A stretch of 64,000 nt of DNA from positions 620,001 through 684,000 of the forward strand of contig NZ_WTYV01000001.1 of assembly GCF_009827655.1 (NCBI RefSeq), in the 5' to 3' direction. Both the position numbers and the translations under genes were made by a program. Position 1 is the stretch's first letter. Every line of letters starts with the position of its first letter. Positions 9,258 to 20,352 of the stretch are shown in pieces. Source of the DNA: Alteraurantiacibacter buctensis (GTDB taxonomy: Bacteria > Pseudomonadota > Alphaproteobacteria > Sphingomonadales > Sphingomonadaceae). A model generated the notes under the pieces. That model had not been told where the DNA came from. It saw only the letters and a list, made by a program, of their open reading frames with translations, and did no database searches.

Positions 9258-10184
9258 TCAGCCGAGCAGCGCCCGCGCCTTCACGCAGTCCGCCTCCATC
9301 TGCGCCACCAGCGTGGGCAGGTCGGCAAACTTCGCCTCGGGCCGCAGGAAGTGGCGCAGTTCCACCTCGATTGCCCGCCCGTAGAGGTCACCCGCAAAGT
9401 CGAAGAAGAACGGCTCCAGCAGTTCCTTGGGCGGATCGAAGGTGGGGCGAATGCCCAGGTTGGCCGCCCCGTGCAACGGCTCGCCGGTCGCCAACACGCG
9501 GCCGCTGACAGCGTAGATGCCATAGCGGGGGCGCAGGTAGGTGCCCATGTCGAGGTTGGCCGTGGGATAGCCGATGGTCCGCCCGCGCTTGTCGCCGTGA
9601 ATCACTTCGCCGCGAATGGCGAAGGGGCGGGTGAGCAGGGCTGCGGCCCCCTCGCAGTCGCCCGCCTTCAGCAGGACCCGGATGCGGCTGGAGGAGACGG
9701 TCTGCTCGTCCACCTTCACCGGCCCCACGGCGCGGGCGGCCATGCCGTGCTGCGCGCCAATGTCGCGCAGCACCTGCACGTTGCCGCCGCGCCGCGCGCC
9801 GAAACTGAAATCCTCGCCCGTCACCACGCCGCCCGCGCCAATATGGCGGCAGAGGAGATCGGCCACGAAGCTGTCCGCACTCATGCTGGCAAGGTCGCCA
9901 TCGAAGTGGAACACCAGCATGGCATCGGCGCCCGCCGCAGCGAACAGTTCCTGCCGCTGGTCCAGCGTGGTCAGGCGGAAGGGCGGCACGTGCGGGGCGA
10001 AGTGGCGCACGGGGTGGGGGTCAAAGGTGGCAACGATGGCGGGGCGGCCCTCGGCCCTGGCCCAGTTCACCGCTTCGGCCACCACGGCCTGGTGGCCCAG
10101 GTGGAAGCCATCGAAATTGCCCAGCGCCAGCACCGCGCCGCGCAGGTGCTCGGGAACCTGATCGCGATGGTCGATACGGATCAT
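9258..10184 (-). CDS. ribF: Bifunctional riboflavin kinase / FAD synthetase
   Basis: A 308-residue enzyme making FMN and FAD from riboflavin. The adenylyltransferase signature LGNFDGFHLGH is at 21-31. VVTGEDFSFG follows, then SSSRIRVLLKAGD, and the riboflavin kinase domain with GRTIGYPTANL and GIYAVSGRV. The start ATG at 10184 (MIRIDHRDQV) leaves 8 bases after the dipeptidase stop. It lies in the minus-strand run between the dipeptidase and ileS, as in many sphingomonads. Confidence 0.96.
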   Translation of the reverse strand: MIRIDHRDQVPEHLRGAVLALGNFDGFHLGHQAVVAEAVNWARAEGRPAIVATFDPHPVRHFAPHVPPFRLTTLDQRQELFAAAGADAMLVFHFDGDLASMSADSFVADLLCRHIGAGGVVTGEDFSFGARRGGNVQVLRDIGAQHGMAARAVGPVKVDEQTVSSSRIRVLLKAGDCEGAAALLTRPFAIRGEVIHGDKRGRTIGYPTANLDMGTYLRPRYGIYAVSGRVLATGEPLHGAANLGIRPTFDPPKELLEPFFFDFAGDLYGRAIEVELRHFLRPEAKFADLPTLVAQMEADCVKARALLG

Positions 10185-10192
10185 GGCACGGG

Positions 10193-12943
<2,751 letters not shown>

Positions 12944-12957
12944 CCCCGTCTCGCGCC

Positions 12958-13443
<486 letters not shown>

Positions 13444-13447
13444 TCGC

Positions 13448-14134
13448 TTACCGGTCCTTCAGGTAGTGCCGCTCGCCGGGGACGAGCTGCGTATCAAAGT
13501 CATAGACGATCGGCTGGCCGGTGGGAATTTCCAGCTCGGTGATGTCCGCATCCGAAATGCCCGACAGGTGCTTCACCAGGGCGCGCAGGCTGTTGCCATG
13601 CGCCGCCACGATCACCGTCTCGCCCGCGCCAAGCTGCGGCAGGATCGTGCTTTCCCAGTAGGGCAGCACGCGCTCGATCGTCAGCTTCAGGCTTTCGGTT
13701 GCGGGGATGGCGATCCCGGCATAGCGCGGGTCCGATGCCAGGTCGAACGGGCCATTGGCTTCAAGCGGCGGCGGCGGCACGTCGAAACTGCGACGCCACA
13801 CCTTGACCTGCTCGTCGCCGTGCTTGGCGGCAGTCTCGGCCTTGTCGAGGCCGGTCAGGCCGCCATAGTGGCGCTCGTTCAGCCGCCAGTCCTTGGTTTC
13901 GGGGATCCACAGGCGGCCGCAGGCCTCCAGCGCCAGGTGCAGCGTCTTGATCGCCCGCTTCTGGACCGATGTGAAGGCCACCGTGGGCAGCAGGCCCTTG
14001 GCTGCCAGCAGTTCGCCTGCGGCAGTGGCTTCGGCCACGCCCTTGTCGGTCAGGTCCACGTCCCACCAGCCGGTGAAGCGGTTTTCCAGGTTCCACTGGC
14101 TCTGGCCGTGGCGGACGAGGATCAGGCTGGGCAT
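13448..14134 (-). CDS. gpmA: 2,3-bisphosphoglycerate-dependent phosphoglycerate mutase
   Basis: Glycolytic mutase interconverting 3- and 2-phosphoglycerate. 228 residues, with the phosphohistidine motif [10 protein letters not shown] (His9), the [12 protein letters not shown] segment and the second catalytic His in [14 protein letters not shown]. The dPGM length and the [10 protein letters not shown] motif separate it from generic histidine phosphatases. It lies 4 bases upstream of purE, an unusual but clearly co-oriented pairing. Confidence 0.97.
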   Translation of the reverse strand: MPSLILVRHGQSQWNLENRFTGWWDVDLTDKGVAEATAAGELLAAKGLLPTVAFTSVQKRAIKTLHLALEACGRLWIPETKDWRLNERHYGGLTGLDKAETAAKHGDEQVKVWRRSFDVPPPPLEANGPFDLASDPRYAGIAIPATESLKLTIERVLPYWESTILPQLGAGETVIVAAHGNSLRALVKHLSGISDADITELEIPTGQPIVYDFDTQLVPGERHYLKDR

Positions 14135-14166
14135 GTCGTCTCCCGAATTGCGGTTGCGGCCCGCCG

Positions 14167-14340
14167 TTAGCCGCTCGAATCGCCCTTGGGAAGGGCGGGG
14201 GGCCGATCGCTGGTATTCAAGGCGCGGGACCCCTGTTCGCTCAAGGCGCGGGCCTGGGCCTTGCGACGATGCAGGTTCTCGCGCAGCTTGGCGGCCAGTC
14301 TTTCTTCGCGGCTGGGCTTTTGGGTCATGGACAAATCCAT
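14167..14340 (-). CDS. Small basic conserved-looking protein
   Basis: About 57 residues from ATG 14340 ([20 protein letters not shown]); the ATG at 14328 ([10 protein letters not shown]) is an alternative, and neither has a strong ribosome site. The middle is a charged amphipathic helix ([23 protein letters not shown]) and the tail is low-complexity. Similar very short helical proteins are common before gpmA in sphingomonads, as far as I recall, but I assign no function. It ends 32 bases before gpmA and could be the first gene of the minus-strand run. Confidence 0.5.
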   Translation of the reverse strand: MDLSMTQKPSREERLAAKLRENLHRRKAQARALSEQGSRALNTSDRPPALPKGDSSG

Positions 14341-14443
14341 GCCGTTAAACCGGCCGGCACTCAAGCCGTGCTTGACTTTGGCAGCGTCCCCGACAATAGC
14401 GCGCGCCTGCCAGCCGCCCCATCACGGGCGGCGCGATGGTCCT

Positions 14444-14518
14444 GCTGCTGTAGCTCAGTGGTAGAGCGCACCCTTGGTAAGGGTGAGGTCGGGAGTTCAA
14501 TCCTCCCCAGCAGCACCA
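14444..14518 (+). tRNA. tRNA-Thr (anticodon GGT)
   Basis: Full cloverleaf: acceptor GCTGCTG (14444-14450) pairs with CAGCAGC (14508-14514); D arm tagctcagtggtagagc; anticodon stem CACCC/GGGTG around loop TTGGTAA, anticodon GGT; T stem GGGAG/CTCCC with loop TTCAATC. A 3' ACCA is encoded (14515-14518). It marks the left edge of a mobile island, and a diverged copy of its 3' end lies at 14705-14740. Confidence 0.95.
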
Positions 14519-14860
14519 TTACACTCCTAAATACTTGATTAAAAAGGATTTTTCGCCGCCCCTCGCGGGAAGGGCGGGAAACCGCGCACTTTGCGGCCTG
14601 ATTTTCTGGGCTCAGGACTGAGAAGGGGTGACTTGCGGCCGAGAGAGAGAGCATCTGGGGCAGCGACTCTCTGAAGGCGATTTTGGTGTCCTGTGTTGGA
14701 GATTGAGGTCGCAAGTTCAATCATGTTGCGAAGCACCATTCCACTGTCGTATGGACGGCAAAACGGCACCTCGGAAATCGACCTGCCAAAAACGGCGCAG
14801 TTCTGCGCCGTTTCAAGCCTTGTGCATTCGGGTTGAGGACTGAGACGCCTAGATCAGAGG
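14485..14860. repeat. Degenerate ~220-bp tandem repeat anchored on the tRNA-Thr 3' end
   Basis: Two anchor blocks recur at nearly the same offset. The tRNA 3' part (gaggtcg..agttcaatc, then agcaccatt) at 14485 reappears ungapped at 14705, 220 bases on, with a changed but still pairing T stem (CGCAA/TTGCG). The block aggactgaga at 14614 reappears at 14836, 222 bases on. The sequence between is too diverged to align by eye. No gene is visible in 14519-14948. This looks like a scar of past insertion or duplication at the tRNA. Confidence 0.55.
14790..14813. terminator. Perfect hairpin, likely terminator
   Basis: Arms AAACGGCGCAG and CTGCGCCGTTT are separated by TT, flanked by A-rich sequence on the left and TTTC on the right. 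It lies between the tRNA-Thr and the 3' end of the serine recombinase gene and could stop transcription in either direction. Confidence 0.55.
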
Positions 14861-14948
14861 CTGCTCGCGGCCAGATCTCGCCGCCCTTCTCGGAAGCCGC
14901 TTTTCCTGTCCTGAGATGGTTCTGAGGCGATTCGCGGGGCCGCGAGGC

Positions 14949-16580
14949 TTATACGAAGCCGAGCGCCTTGCGCTGGTCGTTCCAATCAAGCGGAAGCTCG
15001 CCGCAACGAAGCAGCGACCGCGCCGTCAATTCGACCGGCTGCCGGCCTTCGACGATCGCCATGGTGATGTCCGGCGCCAGGAAGCGCAGCCGTGCCAGGC
15101 GAACCAGATGGCTGCGCTCGACCGGATTGGCGGGGCGTTGCTCGGTGGTCAGCTTCTTCCATGCAGCCCAGCCTCGCCGGATCAGATCGATAAGGTGCGG
15201 ATCGCGGTTGGCGCGTCGCGCATCGGGAGTGGCGTAAACCAGGCGAAGTTCGATCCCGCGACGTTTGAGCGAGACGGGCGTGATCAGGACGACACGATCC
15301 CGGAGCAGCGCATCTAATGTGGCGACCAACATGGCTTCGGCAAGAAGGCTGCGATCCAGCTCGATCCTGAGCGCATGGGTCTCAACCGAAACCCGGACAT
15401 CGAGCTGCTGGAGGGCTTCCCAAAGTCCCTTGCTGTCATCGGATGGTGGCGCGAGCATTGCGGCTCTCGAAACGTTGGCGTCCGTCAGGCCAGGCGCGCC
15501 CAGTTCGGCATTGAGCCGGTCGGGTTCGGAAAGGAAGTTTGCAAGGGACTGCTGGACGAGGGCTTCGACGTCGCCTGCAGGCAGACGCCAACCGTTGCGG
15601 TTGTCGCGAGTGCTGCTGACATAGTAGTTGTAGCGCTTGCCACGCTTCTTGCAGTGAGTGCTGTAGAGGCGCAGGCCATCGGTGTCGAAGATTCGTCCCG
15701 CAAGCGCGCTGACCTTGCCCGTGCGCGGGCGCTTCACTACGCCGCTCAACCGGGACTGCACCTTTTCCCAGAGCATACGATCAATGATTGCCTCATGCTC
15801 GCCGGGATAAATCTGACCCTTGTGATTGACCTCGCCGAGGTAAATGCGGTTGCCGAGAATGTGCCGAAGACCGCCGGGCCGGAATGGCGTTCCGCCAAAG
15901 GGTCGGCCATTGCGGGTCACGCGCTGCTTGGACCGGAAGCCGAGCTTGGCCAGATCCCCGGCAAGGATCTCGATCGATGGCGAAGTCAGATATCGGGCGA
16001 AGATTAGCCGGACCATCTCCGCCTCGGTCGGACTGATTACCAACTTCCGGTCGATAACATCGTAGCCGATCGGCACGGGTCCACCCATCCACATGCCCTT
16101 GCGCTTTGATGCCGCGATCTTGTCGCGAATCCGCTCGCCGGTTACCTCGCGCTCGAACTGAGCGAAGGACAAGAGGACATTGAGAGTCAGCCGACCCATT
16201 GAATTGGTGGTATTGAACGCCTGGGTCACGCTGACGAAGCTGGCGCCCGTTTCGTCGAGCACTTCGACTATCTTGGCGAAGTCGACGAGGCGCCGGGTCA
16301 GCCGATCGACCTTGTAGACGACGATGACATCGACCCTGCCCTCGCGGACATCGGCGAGCAATCGCTGCATCGCCGGGCGGTCCATGGTTCCTCCTGAAAT
16401 CCCCCCGTCGTCGTAGTGGTCTGGCAACAAGGTCCAGCCTTCGTGCTGCTGCGACATGACATAAGCAGCACAGGCCTCTCGCTGGGCATCGAGACTGTTG
16501 AAGGCCTGCTCCAGGCCTTCCTCGGTCGATTTGCGGGTATAGATCGCGCATCGCACCAGTGGCGGGGTAGACCGGCTCAT
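14949..16580 (-). CDS. Large serine recombinase (resolvase + recombinase domains)
   Basis: A 543-residue site-specific recombinase. The N-terminal resolvase domain has CAIYTRKSTEEG with the nucleophile Ser18, NSLDAQREAC, the arginine motif VYKVDRLTRRLVDF and FAQFEREVTGERIRDK. The recombinase domain (about 170-270) follows, with GPVPIGYDV, and then a degenerate zinc-ribbon region (YSTHCKKRGKRYNYY, only one Cys visible) and a helical C-terminus. The start ATG at 16580 overlaps the DUF2924 stop (ATGA). It probably integrates or excises the island. It appears intact. Confidence 0.92.
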   Translation of the reverse strand: MSRSTPPLVRCAIYTRKSTEEGLEQAFNSLDAQREACAAYVMSQQHEGWTLLPDHYDDGGISGGTMDRPAMQRLLADVREGRVDVIVVYKVDRLTRRLVDFAKIVEVLDETGASFVSVTQAFNTTNSMGRLTLNVLLSFAQFEREVTGERIRDKIAASKRKGMWMGGPVPIGYDVIDRKLVISPTEAEMVRLIFARYLTSPSIEILAGDLAKLGFRSKQRVTRNGRPFGGTPFRPGGLRHILGNRIYLGEVNHKGQIYPGEHEAIIDRMLWEKVQSRLSGVVKRPRTGKVSALAGRIFDTDGLRLYSTHCKKRGKRYNYYVSSTRDNRNGWRLPAGDVEALVQQSLANFLSEPDRLNAELGAPGLTDANVSRAAMLAPPSDDSKGLWEALQQLDVRVSVETHALRIELDRSLLAEAMLVATLDALLRDRVVLITPVSLKRRGIELRLVYATPDARRANRDPHLIDLIRRGWAAWKKLTTEQRPANPVERSHLVRLARLRFLAPDITMAIVEGRQPVELTARSLLRCGELPLDWNDQRKALGFV

Positions 16581-17002
16581 GCCTTGCCTGATCGCTTGAG
16601 CCCGAAGAAGCGCGGACCCGACCATTGCGCACCGGTGATGTGCCGCGCGATCATCGAGAGCGAGCGCCAGGATCGGCCTGCAAACTCGAAGCCGTCCGCC
16701 ATGACCAGCACCGTATAGATCGTGCCGTTCCACTCGCGTACCAGGCGGGTGCCGGGTTTCAGCTTGAGCGGCGGTTCGGGCATGGCGGCGGTCTGATCGG
16801 CCGAGATGGACTCGAGGTGCTTGCGCATCACCACCGGTAGCCCGCCGAACTTTCGTTCCTGCCGCTCATAGGCGAGCGCGCGGCGCAACAGCGAAGGAGC
16901 CACCTCCGGCACCGGCGCAGCGAATGTCTCCGCCCATACAGATGCCAAGGTGTCGCCGCTCATCGTCGTAATCCGTTCAAGGTCGTTTGGCAGCCAGCCC
17001 AT
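16577..17002 (-). CDS. DUF2924 protein, recombinase-associated
   Basis: A 141-residue basic protein with the DUF2924 signature GTRLVREWNGTIYTVLV and FAGRSWRSLSMIARHITG, ending GPRFFGLKRSGKA. DUF2924 genes commonly sit just before large serine recombinases in alphaproteobacteria, and the role is unproven. The start overlaps the DUF3489 stop by one base (TAATG), and its own stop overlaps the recombinase start (ATGA). The three are therefore translationally coupled. It could assist DNA binding or directionality; that is inference only. Confidence 0.85.
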   Translation of the reverse strand: MGWLPNDLERITTMSGDTLASVWAETFAAPVPEVAPSLLRRALAYERQERKFGGLPVVMRKHLESISADQTAAMPEPPLKLKPGTRLVREWNGTIYTVLVMADGFEFAGRSWRSLSMIARHITGAQWSGPRFFGLKRSGKA

Positions 17003-17322
17003 TAGCTAGCCCCGTAAACGATGCGGTAGTGACGCTGGCCCTCGACTTTCTCGCTGGTTACAGAGTGCCCCTTCTTCCTGAGGCCAGTGAGCGCTGCGCG
17101 AGTGGTATGCGGCAGCCAGCCGGTTGCAGCGACCAGCTGGTCGATCGTCGCGCCTTCTGGTCGTTGGAGCAGGCCGAGGACTAGGTCTGACTTGCTGGCG
17201 CGCTTGGTCGGAACTGGCGCGGCGAGTCGATCCGCGGTTGCAATCATGGGATCCCGGGCCATCCGGCGCGGACGCTTCGTCACGGGCTTGGTAACGACGG
17301 CAGCTTCGTTGGTATCAGTCAT
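17002..17322 (-). CDS. DUF3489 protein, recombinase-associated
   Basis: A 106-residue protein. The ATG at 17322 has a good AAGGAG ribosome site 8 bases upstream, so longer readings are rejected. A basic, disordered N-terminus (TKPVTKRPRRMARDP) is followed by a winged-helix-like C-terminal half: KSDLVLGLLQRPEGATIDQL, then TGWLPHTTRAALTGLRKKGH, typical of DUF3489. It likely binds DNA. First gene of the coupled DUF3489-DUF2924-recombinase unit. Confidence 0.85.
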   Translation of the reverse strand: MTDTNEAAVVTKPVTKRPRRMARDPMIATADRLAAPVPTKRASKSDLVLGLLQRPEGATIDQLVAATGWLPHTTRAALTGLRKKGHSVTSEKVEGQRHYRIVYGAS

Positions 17323-17407
17323 GGGTGGATCTCCTTGCGGGAGCAGCGACAATTCGCTGCTTCCACCACCCAAGGCCCTGCCGGTCGCACCGGTCAGGGC
17401 TGCGGCC

Positions 17408-18643
17408 TCATGCATAGGCCGCGATGCAATGACTGCACCAATGCTTGCGGTGCGCCAGAAGTCCAATGGAATGTGGGGACCAAAGACAAGGCAAAGGGCA
17501 AAGCCTAATGTCTGCATTGCGCCTTCTAAGTGGTCGTTCTTGCAGTTGGCATACTTGCCCCAAAGCGGACTTTCGAATGCACCGAGATGCGATAAATGCG
17601 TGCGGGCTAGTGGACCCGCGGCCGTTGCCGGGCGCGCCTACCTCTTCCGGTCCTCCAAGCAGATCGCGAAGCTTGCGCCATTCTGGCAAAACCTCCTCGG
17701 GCTTGAGGGCGGTCTGGGCGTAGCGGGTCTGGCTCTTGCGGGCGTTCTCTTCCGCATCACGCCACTGCGTTTCCAAGGCCGCCTCGGCATCGCCGAAATC
17801 GAACATGCCCTGTGCGCGCGGCTTGCTGGAATGGAGCAGCATGGCCTGCATCAGCGCGTTGGAGACGCTGGCAGAATCTTCAGGCACCGGGACGACGACG
17901 CCGGTTTCCTTCTGGATACGCTTCATCTTCTCCGTGATCACCTTGATCACCGCACCGTCGATGATCGAGTTGGCCCCAAACATCATCACCGACCAGACAT
18001 TGTCCTCATGCTGGCCAAAGCGGTCCACCCGTCCATCACGCTGCTGGTGTCGCGTGGGGTTCCAGTTGAGATCGTAGTGGACCACTGCGTTGAACAGTGC
18101 CTGGAGGTTGATACCCTCCGACAAGCAATCGGTGGCTACTAGGATACGGTTTGGATGATCGGACATCGCCTCCACGCGCGCGCGGCGGTCCTCAGGAGTG
18201 AGGCGGCCGGTAACAACCTCGACGGTATGCTTCTTGAACTGTGCACGCAGCGCCTCGCCGACAGCTTCGGCCGTGCTGATGAAGCGACAGAAGATCACCG
18301 GCCGGGCACCCTTCTTGGCGGTTAGATCCTTCACTTGCGCCACCAGTTCGCGCAGCTTGGGATCCTCGCTGAAGCGGCCTGCCAGAACTTCGGCCTTGCC
18401 GATCAGGTCCTTCAGCGTTGCGATCTCTTCGCATTCTACTGCCGTTGCTGGTTCGACGTCGGTGTCGGCAAATTGACCCTCGTCTCCATCGAACAGGAGC
18501 GGCTCAAGCGCCGCTTCTTCAGCCATGCCACCTAGCCGATTGCGCAGAGCGCTTAGCGCCGCCGCCGGGGATGGGGCATACCGGCCCCTGGTGGCCTGCC
18601 TGCTCGCGCAGCTTCGCAAGATGTCGGCTTGCCGCGACATCAC
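17408..18643 (-). pseudogene. Fragment of an SNF2/DEAD-type helicase (C-terminal RecA domain), DrmD-like
   Basis: The middle of this 411-codon frame is a helicase C domain: PVIFCRFISTAEAV (motif IV region), ILVATDCLSEGINLQ (motif V) and NPTRHQQRDGRVDRFGQ (motif VI). There is no Walker A or DEAD-box half. Similarity seems to begin near 18620 and end near 17640 (LPEWRKLRDLLGG); the last 90 or so residues (PHAFIASRCIRKS onwards) look like read-through into unrelated DNA. The pattern resembles the helicase half of DrmD-type proteins from DISARM defence islands, but that link is from memory. Broken at both ends and surely not functional as a helicase. Confidence 0.75.
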
Positions 18644-19170
18644 CTTTTGCTGCTTTGCGCTGGAGTGTATTCGCCGGCCATCGCACGTTTCACGGTCTTG
18701 ATGATCGACGAGCCAATGCTGCCGTCATTCTCGAATTGCTCGGTGCAGTAATGAACCTGGACCCCCGCTCGGCGACAGCGGAGCTCGTAGCTGGCTGCCT
18801 CGTCCGGATCCTGAAAGCGTCCCCAGCGGCTGACATCATAAACCAGCAGCGCGGTGAAATCGGCGCGTCCGGTTTTCACGTCATCGATCAATTGCTGCAG
18901 CGCCAGGCGCCCACCGATGTTGAGGCCACTTTTGCCTTCATCAGCGTAGGTCCGAACAATCTGATAGCCGCGCTTGTCGGCGTATTGGCGGATGGCTTCG
19001 GACTGGTTGTCCGTCGAATACTTCTGGTGCTCGGTCGACATGCGGACGTATTCTGCCGCCCGTTGCTTGGGCGGTTCGTCCTCGCCTTCAGGCTCCTTCG
19101 GATCCAACCATCGTATTACCATCACGGTCCCGACTGACGTCTGTCGCTGTGTCCACGCCGAAACCTTCAT
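18640..19170 (-). pseudogene. Truncated serine recombinase (catalytic domain only)
   Basis: A 176-codon remnant with the resolvase catalytic domain: AAEYVRMSTEHQKYSTDNQ (nucleophile Ser in RMS), DEGKSGL, LLVYDVSRWGRFQDPDEA and EQFENDGS. In the full-length family the MAGEY segment continues into SRELS and a large DNA-binding region. Here it breaks after KRAMAGEY and ends in TPAQSSKR. The stop overlaps the GTG opening the helicase fragment, so a deletion joined two broken genes. The start may be ATG 19170 or ATG 19122. It differs in sequence from the 14949 recombinase. Confidence 0.8.
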
Positions 19171-19192
19171 GTACAGTATGAGGGGCCGAAGG

Positions 19193-19564
19193 ATGGTTCG
19201 TAAAAGCGTAAGTCAACTTCGGGATTCACCCTTTGGGCTTTCGGATTCCGAGCTGGGAGCACAAATCGGAGCGGCGCTTCGGGCTGAGCTGGGTGCGAGT
19301 CGCCGAGCTACAAAAACCGTGATGCGCTGGACTAGCGTTAGCGACACGACGGCACGAGCCTGGTTGCAGGGCCGCGCCAGTCCAAGCGGCATTCATTTGA
19401 TCGCTCTTGCAGCGAACTCAGATACCGTGATGTCGGTTCTGCTGAAGCTAACCGGCCATGACGACCTCGAGCTCGGACTGGAATTGCGGATCATCGAGCA
19501 AGGCCTCCAACAAGCACTGGCCCATGTTCATTCATTGGCAGGCGAGAGAGATCTGGAGGTTTGA
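19193..19564 (+). CDS. Small HTH-like protein of the island
   Basis: About 123 residues from ATG 19193, with AGGGGCCGAAGG just before; ATGs at 19178 and 19169 are alternatives. Residues 40-80 have a helix-turn-helix-like pattern (TVMRWTSVSDTTARAWLQG, then SGIHLIALAANSD) seen in small regulators near resolvases. A predicted helical C-terminus follows. It is divergent from the truncated recombinase with almost no spacer, so it may have regulated it. The family name is not certain. Confidence 0.6.
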   Translation: MVRKSVSQLRDSPFGLSDSELGAQIGAALRAELGASRRATKTVMRWTSVSDTTARAWLQGRASPSGIHLIALAANSDTVMSVLLKLTGHDDLELGLELRIIEQGLQQALAHVHSLAGERDLEV

Positions 19565-19600
19565 TGGCTTGTGAAAACTCCCGACCGAGGACGCCAAAGT

Positions 19601-19797
19601 TGAATCCCTGTTCGTCAGATGCAGATCGCTGTTCCTTTGAAAATATTCCCTGATCCGATCATCGAAATTCCCTGTTATCCTAAGCAGGGAATTTGGGCGG
19701 AAAGGCCCGCAATTCTGCCGTTTCCGCGACGGTAAAGATCGCCGATTCGCGCGATTTTAGCGAAATTCCCTGTTAATCGGGCATTATCAGGGAATTC
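19601..19797. repeat. Cluster of attccctg inverted repeats
   Basis: Six occurrences of the octamer core or its complement lie in 200 bases. Two form inverted repeats: AAATTCCCTG (19665-19674) with CAGGGAATTT (19685-19694), a perfect 10-bp stem; and AATTCCCTG (19764-19772) with CAGGGAATT (19788-19796), a 9-bp stem. Single copies sit at 19603 and 19645. No gene is visible in 19565-19969. I recall similar repeats near resolvase remnants in other alphaproteobacteria. Confidence 0.7.
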
Positions 19798-19865
19798 GGG
19801 ACCAAAGACCAGTCCGCCCCTCACTGCGTCGCGCACCATTTCTTTCCGTGCACCCATCCGGGTTG

Positions 19866-19955
19866 ACGATCCTTCGATGCTGATCGCTTCACTTCGTTTC
19901 GCGGCATCTGCGGGCGCGCGTTCGCGCTTGCGGGCCTTCCGGCCAGTCAGCGGCA
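19866..19955. repeat. Single arm of the REP-like repeat, copy 3
   Basis: The stretch cacttcgtttcgcggcatc, tgcgggcgcgcg and gcgcttgcgggcc matches the left arm of the repeats at 2745 and 5099 in order and spacing. It ends in a short GGCC-TTCC-GGCC hairpin. No right arm is visible. It lies at the right margin of the mobile island, before the GNAT gene. Confidence 0.65.
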
Positions 19956-19969
19956 GTAGGCGAGGTTCC

Positions 19970-20275
19970 TCAGGCTTTCACATCAACCCACTCGGGGTGC
20001 CGCGCGAAGGCGCTGACGACGTAGGGACACTGCGGGGCGATCCTGAAGCCGTGTTCGCGGGCATCGGCCACGATGGCTTCCACCAGCTTGCCGGCCAGGC
20101 CCTGGCCGCGCGCTTCGGGCGGGGTGAAGGTGTGATCGACCAGGCGTACCGGGGTGCCGTCCTTCTCGCGCCGCTGCCAGGTCAACACGGCCGGCCGGGC
20201 GCTGCCTTCCACCATGATGGTGTATTCGCCGCCGTTGGTGGTTTCGACCCGCTTGATTTCGACATCGGACGACAT
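19970..20275 (-). CDS. Small GNAT-family N-acetyltransferase (YjdJ-like)
   Basis: A 101-residue acetyltransferase-like protein. The core is VRLVDHTFTPPEARGQGLAGKLVEAIV, where ARGQGLAGKL is the acetyl-CoA pyrophosphate loop of the short COG2388/YjdJ type. It ends CPYVVSAFARHPEW, as in that group. The start ATG at 20275 (MSSDVEIKRVETTN) is favoured over a longer reading without support. It is divergent from the aldolase-like gene (77-base spacer). The substrate is unknown. Confidence 0.88.
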   Translation of the reverse strand: MSSDVEIKRVETTNGGEYTIMVEGSARPAVLTWQRREKDGTPVRLVDHTFTPPEARGQGLAGKLVEAIVADAREHGFRIAPQCPYVVSAFARHPEWVDVKA

Positions 20276-20352
20276 GAGGCTGCTCCTTTGTGCCACCTTG
20301 CCACAAACCGGCCCTGCGGCCATTGCGATTTCCCCTCAAGGACCAATGTAAG

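Larger units (their letters stand above)
14519..19860. mobile_element. Decayed mobile island next to tRNA-Thr
   Basis: The stretch breaks the core gene order and carries a large serine recombinase, its DUF2924 and DUF3489 partners, a helicase fragment, a truncated second serine recombinase and an HTH-like gene. Codon use is visibly less GC-biased than in the flanks. The left edge is the tRNA-Thr; the right edge lies somewhere between 19565 and 19969. I could not find a convincing direct repeat defining att sites, so the limits are approximate. Two unrelated recombinases suggest more than one insertion. Confidence 0.7.

Noticed and set aside
16577-17322. DUF3489/DUF2924 pair as a toxin-antitoxin module
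   Set aside because: Small size and overlap fit such a module, but both match families known beside serine recombinases. No toxin motif is visible.
17408-19170. Active DISARM defence system
   Set aside because: Only a fragment of one helicase remains. No methyltransferase, DrmA, DrmB or DrmC gene is present.
19833-19840. GCACCATT at 19833 as a right att site matching the tRNA-Thr 3' end
   Set aside because: Only 8 bases match and the flanks do not. The serine recombinase would not need this longer identity, so it is too weak to call.
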